Positions 14,501 to 23,500 of a stretch of 64,000 nt of DNA are shown piece after piece; position 1 is the first letter of the stretch; every line of letters starts with the position of its first letter. This DNA is from Pectinophora gossypiella. Its lineage: Eukaryota; Arthropoda; Insecta; Lepidoptera; Gelechiidae. The position numbers were made by a program, and so were the translations under genes. Below the pieces are notes generated by a model. It searched no databases, was not told the DNA's origin, and saw nothing but the letters and a program-made list of their open reading frames with translations. The stretch covers positions 5,471,420 through 5,535,419 of the forward strand of contig NC_065420.1 of the NCBI RefSeq assembly GCF_024362695.1, read 5' to 3'.

Positions 14501-17500
14501 TCTTTAATTTATCTTAGGATTTCGTATCAAAAGTGGTTGCAAGTTATCTAACGATAATATATAGGTACTTACTTAGTTGCGTTTCTCTTTAGAGATTACA
14601 GGTGTGAGTTGTGTACGTATGTTATTCCTTTTGGTTATATATTTATTTGTCTTCTTAGATACAGACCCTGAGCAACTTTCCTGGGCGAGTCGCTTTGCAG
14701 CAGATGCAGCAGCATTCGTCTTGAAAACACGTCGCCGAGAACAGACCCGCACTTTAACATCATCTTCTCGAACGGAGTTAGCGAGTCGTAAGTTTTTAAA
14801 ATTATTACTGTAAATATTTATATACCTAATTACTAAATATTTCAGCTTTTTAATAATATAAAGGGAGGGATTAAGTCATTTCATGATGGATATAAAACTA
14901 ATCTCCGCTTACCATCCATTGTCATGTCAACTTTCATGTCGTCGAAGTTGTAGTTCTCAGCGAGTACAGCCATCTGTATGTTCTCACTGTCCACGAGCAA
15001 ACCTTCATGCTTGCCCGGGTATAAGCTCTATAATAAAATAACATAAATCTGCTAAAATTTTCTCTCCTTGCTAGTCAGATTGGCAGTCGCTTTTGCACAT
15101 AGTCGGACCTTTATGTTAAGTAAGCGGGATAGATAACGCTAGGGAGATGATGGTTTCTCTTGTGACATATCTTTATATCTACTCGACATACTTTTGCTGC
15201 TGCCCTACCTAACTACCTCCTTTCTTTCTTTTATTACGTACAACAGAATCTTCAGGACCTAATGGATGATTTGATTTATTTTTTGATAAAAGAGAATTCA
15301 TAATGCTAAGGTGAAACTAAAATATGTTATTGTCAGAAATTGCTATCTAACAAGAAGGCCGGCGATTGTGCCCCTTTTGTCCATTTGTAATTGTTGTATT
15401 TGTGCTGCAAGAAACGACGTGTTAGTTGTTGTCGTTGTGGGAGGATGATGACCTGAAAGCTGCTGTCGGTGATAGTGGAGACGACGTCGACATCTCTGCC
15501 GCCCTTATCTCCGGGGCGCAGCAGCAGCGCTGCGGATGGCATCACAGCACCGGCCTCCACCGCCTCACTCCGCGGCACTGTCATTACTGACAGTTCGCCG
15601 CGCTGGATCAGGGAGATGACGAAGTTCTGGATCCAGCCTGGTAGACCGCCGCTCGCGCTTTCCATTACTCTGTGGAAAAATCGACAGAGCTACTTACGTG
15701 GATGCGATATCTCTTGTCACATTGTCGGCGTAACGGGGCGCAATGTGGCATGACGAAAGATTTGTGAGACCGGAACCGGAATATTCACCAATCCCATTTT
15801 TGTATTAGGTATTTGCTAGTGTATATACTCTGTTAACTACTAGTATGTATCTTAATAACCAAGTATCTATCCGTCTGTTCTCGGCTCTGTCTGCCTATCT
15901 TTTCAGGGATTACGAGAGAGTGTTGACTGGAAGCATCACCAGTTTTAGCTACGCTGAGGTCACGTCACTGATCGTCACGATTGACTGTTGTATGTACATC
16001 CCAGTTGATGTTGTTGTAAAGTTATCCTGTATTTAAACGATGAACTATGCTTTGTGACTAATAGTACCTATATAATTTACTAACTTCTCCAAGTCAGCAG
16101 GTATAGCCTGAACATCAAGCAGCTGACAGGCTAATGCGGCGTGGTACCATTGGTCAATCCCGGATAGCGGTATCCTGACGAATATATTGTTCGCTATACA
16201 GTTCTTTGCTACTTCTGTAAAAAGAAACTGGATTATATTTATGGGTACTTACCAGAAAATAAAAGGTAAGCAATTGAATTTCACTAGGTATTTAAAGTTT
16301 TATTGTTTTTACAAATGATTGAACGAATAAAACATAAGACTTAACTGTTGGTTCTCGTTTCAGTCATTATTATATTGAACGAAGTTCATATTACCCACTA
16401 GTCTGTAGATTGGAGTTGGCGTATTACCCCTAGATTTCCTAATCCAAATCAAAGATATTAAAAAAACAACTCATGCTTACTTGAGACTTTGTCGTAGTCG
16501 TTGATAGTCATGATGACGAATAGACTCTTGGTCTCCATCAGGATCAGGAGAACTCTCCAAGATTGGTCATCGATGAACTGTCCGTCCCTGATACCAACAA
16601 CGCGCAGCTCATCGAACCGCTGTTATGAAGAAAACAGTAAAATTATTTTGAAGTTCTTCAATGTAGGTACTTAAATACATACAAGGTGTTAGTGACACCG
16701 TGCTGAAAATTGAGAAGGATAATTCAGACCCATGAAAATTATAGTATTTTTTTAATTAAGTATTTTCAGTTCCATACTTTTACGACGGATAATTCCACTT
16801 GATATTAACTCAGAATTATGAGCTGAATCATCATTCTGTATGGTGCCACTAACACCCTGTATTATAAACTCACGCTCGTGATCGTTGAAGTACTCATTCA
16901 AAAGACAACTTTTAGCTACTTGTAACTAGCTAAGCTAGGTTAGGCTAAGGCTAACTGTCTAAGGTCGGTGAACAGCTCGATGGTTCGATAATGCATGATT
17001 TTCTTTTGAGAGCACAATTCATAATACGCGGGGTGGTGCAATACAATAAAATGAAAAGTAAAGTAAGTAATAATAAATAGGAAAAATATACATATAATGC
17101 TACCAACATAAAAAAAACATCTCCACCTCCTTTACTCTAGATTACGTCACTTACATCGGTAAATATCTGATAAAGCATATCCTTGACGTAAGGTTCAGCC
17201 AGCAAGTCTCCAGTGTAGGTAAACGTCTCCGGCAGAGGAAAGCGCAAATTGAAGATTGTGTTGACGGCGTATATTTGTACCGGGGTCAACTCTATCAAAC
17301 CCAGGCTATAAGGATATAGAACAGCAATAAATATACAGGGTGTTAGAGACATTGTAACAAAAACTTTGATGGGTGGTGGTGATTCAGACCATGATTCTGA
17401 GTTGATATCAAGCTGAATTTTCCGTCGCAAAATTCATGATATTTTTTTTAAATTAGTTTCAAGTCTATAGTTTTGCGATGCGAAATTCCACTTGATATTA

Positions 17501-20500
17501 ACTCAAAATCATGCTCTGAAATATTTCTCAAAGTTTTCGTTACGATGTCACTAACTATACACTATCACTGACCTAACCAGAAGCACAAATAGTGACCTAA
17601 TAAGCCTGTAAACTCATTTATGTCAGTGCACTAACTGTGCACGCATACTCACATCAACTTATCTTGCACCTTCTTTTGATACGAAGTCCTAATGTGGACA
17701 TGATGGACCTTATAGTGACAGACGTGATACGCCAAAACCATCACTAACCTAACCACTTTGTAGAAAATGTAATAAAAGAATCACCTATATCGAATTTTAT
17801 TTTCAAAAGCGTTTCTCTTGTCTTTGCCATCTCCTTCTCCGACGAAGAGTTGACGAAGCAGTAATCGAGTGAATGCGTATGGATACTAGAAAAATATAGA
17901 ACATACTTAGATGGTAAATCAAAAGTATTATACATATTTACTCGACTCCAAAGTCTAGACCACAGACGAATGGTAGCTTGTCTGTCGGTCTTTTATAGGA
18001 TAGATACACTTCGGTAAGTGTGCGCGAGAACTTCACGAGTTAATTCCACCCACTCCATCCCATCTACGGACAACTAAGTATCGGCGGGCATTTCATTCTT
18101 ATGTTGTGGAGATACCACCAATCCGCACTAAACGTTTTGCCTTTTCCTTTTTGATGCGAACTGTCTGCTGTCGTCTGTTTTCCTACTCGTTATAATCTCT
18201 TAGTCTTCAAGGCTAGGGTGAATAGGTATTTGCTAGGCAAGCGTGATCCATCCTAGACCACACCATTATTTACCATCAGGAGATTGTGGTCAAACGCTAG
18301 TCTATATTATTTAAAAAAAAAAAAAATTACGGCTAGCTGTGTTGATGAACACATTCTGCCCGATTTTCCAATCCGACTACTTATTGACCCGCTGCATTAT
18401 AAAAAGCTCTGTTTTTGAGAACGGCTAGTCGTATTGCAGTACGGCGGATTATACGATCCGACTGCGTTAAGCGGAGTTACTAGACTAATTCTAAGCTTAC
18501 CAAATTAGCTGATGTAAGAGTAATTTTCTCCGGACGCATGTACGATGGAGTCATGTTAAGGTATTCGTCCATCAACCGCTTCTTGCCTACTAAGCGTGGA
18601 CCCTGTTTAAATTTAAATGATAAGATAGTATTTGTAAAACTTATCGAACGTCGATCTGGTATCTCCCGGGATATTATATGGAATAATGTAAGCGGTTGTA
18701 AATACTCAAAGCGCCTGCCGAAGTGATCTTATAGAAGATGAACACACGGAACACCTATTTAGTAGGGATTGGCTTTTGTAATCGTTACTAAGTAATCTAT
18801 GTACCCACTAGATAAAGTGGATAAAACTATCCACTCAGTCATTCAACGACCTGGTCCACGATATTTTGCTAGGACGATAAACCTGATGTGCATTTTTCAA
18901 CCTTTATACTGGTAGAATTATCGTCGTTGACAGAAGCCAGATTCTGTACTGAATTCTCTATTGAATAAAGATATTTTTGAATTTGAATTTGAATAGAGGA
19001 TGGAAGGGTTTCATAGAAACGGTTAAAAAAATACCCACAAGAATGATAACTCCATATCTCATATCCCTGTACTTAGTGAAGGACTCCTTCTGATGGTCCA
19101 CCGCGTTGTTTAGAACGTCCTTGTACTTGCGCATCTCCTCGTTACGCCCCAGGATCGGGTGGCGGAGCATCGTCATGCGATCTGGCCACCTTTGGAAACG
19201 ATCAGCTGATTAACAAACTTGCCGATCTTTGATAAATCAAGGGAAAGGAAACGAGGTTCTGTGGTGATTTTTATTCTTGCTTCTCACATTAACACACATA
19301 CATTATCACCATCTTCGTACGTTCGCCAATTTAGGGATGTCCTTAGCAAAAGGTTCAGAACAATCTAAATTATTATCACTGAGGAACCAGGTTGGCTGGA
19401 GCTAAGATAACATGTGGACAATTCTGAGTGGATCGGATTGAGGGTGTGAGTGCGGTTGGACTTATTTATAACCCCTCTTTTCCTGACTTCAGTATAATAA
19501 TCAAACGGCTAACTGTAGAATACCAACCCAGATTTATTGAACTCATAGATAGGCCCAGGCTTAGCAATGCCTTTCAGAAACTTGGGCTCCATCAGCCGGA
19601 AGAAATCCAGGTCCAGCTTACTCCTCACGAACGTCTCCTTGTCACAGGTAACTTTGTTTACGTAACTCATCATAAGACGTGCTGCCTGGAAGAAACGGTT
19701 TCAAAGTACATAGTAACAATAGGATTGAAGCAAAGATAAGTTCTAGAAAAGGGTTTCCCAAGTTCATAACCAATAGAGCGAATAAGTTCGACCGCCTGCC
19801 AGGTAGACGGAGATGTATATGTTACGGCTAATACCCGAATTGCGGCTACACCTAGTTATAGCCGGTTAGAACTAGGTGTAGCCACTTACTCTAGGTTAAA
19901 CCTAGTACTAGCCGGTTGTTTTCGGGTAAAACTAGGTCCAGCTTTCATAATGCCGGCTACAACTAGGTCCGACGCCGGGATAAGTAGGATAGACACCTAC
20001 TTTATTAACTGGCGAGCCGATAACCGTGTATTCCCGTCGCAGTACATGACCCACCACACCACAGTAGGTTCTACCTGTTAACATAGCAACAACGAATTAT
20101 TATTTACAAAACCACGGGTCGATAAGCAGTATATTGAATACAGCCTAAATATTTCGTATATGTGGATAGTGTTACCGCCAGCGCCGGCACATGGTGACAG
20201 ACAAGCAGGGGGAGCGAAAGGGATATCTACTACAAGTTTAAAATAACGCGAACTACAGACAAAGACAGATAGAATTTAATTATTACGAACGAAACATAGA
20301 CGATGTGGAGGGAGCTTCCCCACTTCAGCGCGAGCGCAGCGCAGATCCCGACTGATAGGCGAGGTACAAGGCTTTCCTTCATCAGTCTATACCTATCTAT
20401 AACCCATCTGAATTTCATTTGTCTAGCAAGATATCTAGAGGATTTGCAGGAATCCTTTTGCCACATGTTTGGTGTGACACTGGCGCGGCGCGATGACGAC

Positions 20501-23500
20501 AAGTGCCCGCAGTGTGACATCTCTCCTATCCTACATTACAGTCCATTAACTACAACGATACCACTGCGTCTCGTCACGCCAGCAGTATGACGAGACTTAA
20601 ATAGCTAAATGTATGTAAAACGCACCAGATGTGACGCCAATAGAGACGGTGGTAACATTAGGGTCCTGCAAAGTCTCCTGCAGTTGGAAAGCGCAGAGCA
20701 AAGCCTTCTGTGCCTCGTCTTCATGCTTCAACCCTCGCAGGCCAAAGACAACAAGAAACATCATGTCTTTGTCGAACATTGACACCTTGTTGACAAGTCC
20801 TGATGACTGTGATACTACGCTGGATGATAAATGCATACAAATAAAAAAAAAAATGAAAATTCAATGTTATGTTAAGTAAAAGCAATTAAACATAACTAAA
20901 TTATTTTAGAAAGAAATATAGGGTAACCTAAATTAAAAACGCCGTCTTATAAATGTAGTAGGTACTAAGTACTTAATATTTATATCGTCCAATATGAATA
21001 AAAAAGTCCTATTTATATTTAAGTAAAGCACCTATCTGGCCAATAAATACTTAATAAATAAGTACCAGTAAGAATAATTTAATTTGTGAAAAAAGATTTT
21101 ATGCGTTAGATTTAAGAGCCAAGATGAGCAATCCTGGCGTTATTTAGAAAAAATATTCATAAGCAGCCAATATCTATCGACGAAAAAATAGAGAAAGAAA
21201 TACAAATGGCATTTTAAATGTTCTTTTCGAGAATTGTGGCCAGTGCTAATACGACTAAAGATATATGAAGTCTCCTTGCTCAAAATTATCAAATCAATAA
21301 TAGGTATTTTTTTATTTTTAAATTCTTACTTATTAGGGTAGGCACCTACATATTAAAACTAAATTACTTAAAACACTACTTACCTGCATACTTTTCTGTA
21401 AGCAGAATCCACAATATCAATCAATACGTCCTCAGTGACAGTCTTGGTGATGATGTTGAGGAACACCACGACGACATGCCGGACCTCGGTAAGGAAATCC
21501 ATGGGTTCATCGTTGTCCACCGCTCTAAGCACCGGAGTCACCATGAACCGACGGAGGCTAGGCCACCACGAGCTTTTCAACGCGGATATCACTGCTGGAC
21601 GCACTGTACAGGAAGGAGTAATTTATCATCTTAGGCTGGACATTTGGCTAGACGAGTGGTTGCAGCGCCGCTTTTTTTCTTCTGGCTTCCGCGGCAAGCG
21701 ATGCGCCAATGAATCATAGAGCCTCCACCACAAATGGAGTCTTGTCACAAATGAACATATGTGGTTAAAAAATTAAGTAGGTGGTAGAAAAAGTGTAGGA
21801 CACAATAAGACACAAATCACTTTAGCCCTGGCTTTGACTCCAAACGAAAAATCTGGACCCGACTGAACCGGTGTAGGACCAACCATGGAAAGTCCAACCA
21901 TCATCTACATAAATGGGGCTTAAAGGAGTCGCCATACTGTGAATGTGGTCACACGGATCAAACCATATCTCACATAGTGAACGAGTGCCCTCTACACCGG
22001 TTCCCAGGTGGCATAGCCGAGCTGCATTGTGTGACCGATGCGGCAGAGACTTGGTTAGGGGAGCTTAAGCTGGATATATGATCCACCCAGGGTATTTTAT
22101 TTTTGTCTGCCATACGCAATAATAATAATAATAACTTTAGCAAAAAATACAAACACGTCAGAAAGTATAGTAGACTACTACAGCACTGCCTTTATTTACG
22201 GTTGTGAATTTGCGTATTATGTAGGTACATAATACGCAAATTACGACACACACTTACGAGAGAATTCCCTGTAGCCCATTTCATTGTTGTCCACCAGTTC
22301 CTTGCCATCAATGTCATCGTTTACGATACTGAGTACCCGCGACACCCTCGCAGCTCGTCTCGGCTCGCGAGGTTCATCTGTTTAAGGATCCATCATCAAC
22401 ATTAGCCGGAAATCGTCCACTGGCGGACGTAGACCCCCCCCCCCCCCCCCCAGGCTTGAAGGAAAATTCCACTTGATATCAACCCAGAATCATGGTCTGT
22501 ATTATCCCACTCAGTATTAGTTACGGTGTCACTAACACCCCTGTATATGCAGATGTATTTTATATATCAATTTAAATAGGTAAAAGTACTTACTTGTTAT
22601 CAGTGGTACTTATACAAAAACATAGTGTAGGTTAGTAAGTATGTTTGCATGTAAATATGTACGACCTCAACTACTAACCAAGTGTAGGTGCGAAGTCAAT
22701 TTTCTCTACTCTTTTCCAGGTAACGCCAACTCCCAACACCTACAAAATATTGTTCTTTTCAATAGGTAGATACCAAAGCCACGGGTACCAAATAAAGCCA
22801 CAGGTACCAAATAAACCCACTGGTACCAAATAAATTAACGAGTACCAAATAAACACACGGGTACCAAATAAAGTCACGGGTACCAAATAAACACACGGGT
22901 ACCAAATAAAGACACGGGTACCCAATAAAACCACGGGTACCAAATAAAAACACGGGTACTTACTTACCAAAATTATTGAGAGACTTTTTGTAATTATTTC
23001 TTTTTATTTTGGTGCAATAAAGTGTATTTGTATTGTATTGTATTGAGTATTGAGATATACCTATTCGTCACAATACTGTAACATACCTACTACATATATG
23101 TAAAAATGTTTTAAATAGGTCAGCTAGTTAGTCAACTTTTCTTTCAGTTTAAGTACCTAGGTCCTTTGCTTTGCCACCCATCTACCTTGGTATGCCTGCC
23201 ATCGCCACAGGGCTGCGTGCAGTATTCGGCCTCGTTGACGAACATCCAAGCGCTGGCTGAGGTCAGCACGTCGCCCGCAGTGCTCATGTACTCGGCAGCC
23301 TTCGCGTCCCACACCGGCTGCCCGATGATGACGTACGACGCCATATTCTCGTCGCCGATGATCGCGAAATGAGACACCCCCGCCGATATCGCCACTTTCA
23401 CTGGAGCATACAATAAAGAATAATACTATCTACGTATAGAACGGCAACTCTCCGCTCCCCACCAGCAGCTGAGCTACGTATTACTGGTATTACTTTACGG

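Larger units (their letters stand above)
2549..16214 (-). other. ADCY10: ADCY10 C-terminal helical region, exons 16-34
   Basis: Nineteen short exons encode a long helical, probably TPR-like region. Recognisable blocks: LTPFEKMMLKCGSVLGDVF (exon 19), MYSFCGYMKFRHSLFRTTTY (exon 21), REMHARALLYLE with a Cys pair (exon 22), ECLPILLTVYNQVIDHCRAV (exon 25), ARILTSRGACMLESGDYGEA (exon 27) and CVEQFGSCEKFYIKKGDAI (exon 32). The protein ends PYTLPLPRDFEK. Exon 24 is only 49 nt and is flanked at its donor by a MITE. Confidence 0.8.
16481..18602 (-). other. ADCY10: ADCY10 NTPase module, exons 12-15
   Basis: Exon 12 encodes GPRLVGKKRLMDEYL at the position of the human P-loop GLPGYGKS, so the Walker A Ser/Thr is a Lys (Lys599). 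Exon 15 encodes VVGIRDGQFIDDQSWRV, aligned with human IIDEAQFVDSTSWRF; the Walker B Asp-Glu is Arg-Asp (720-721). The fold is recognisable, but nucleotide hydrolysis looks unlikely. Confidence 0.7.

Noticed and set aside
20230..20520. Minus-strand 96-codon frame between cyclase exons 8 and 9
   Set aside because: It does not match the cyclase at this point. The real exon is the 74-nt segment 20074-20001, which keeps phase and encodes YCGVVGHVLRREYTVIG.
22740..22970. CRISPR-like or protein-coding reading of the regular repeats
   Set aside because: Units are contiguous 19-mers without unique spacers, in a eukaryotic intron. The encoded GTRVFIWYP-type repeats are a by-product.
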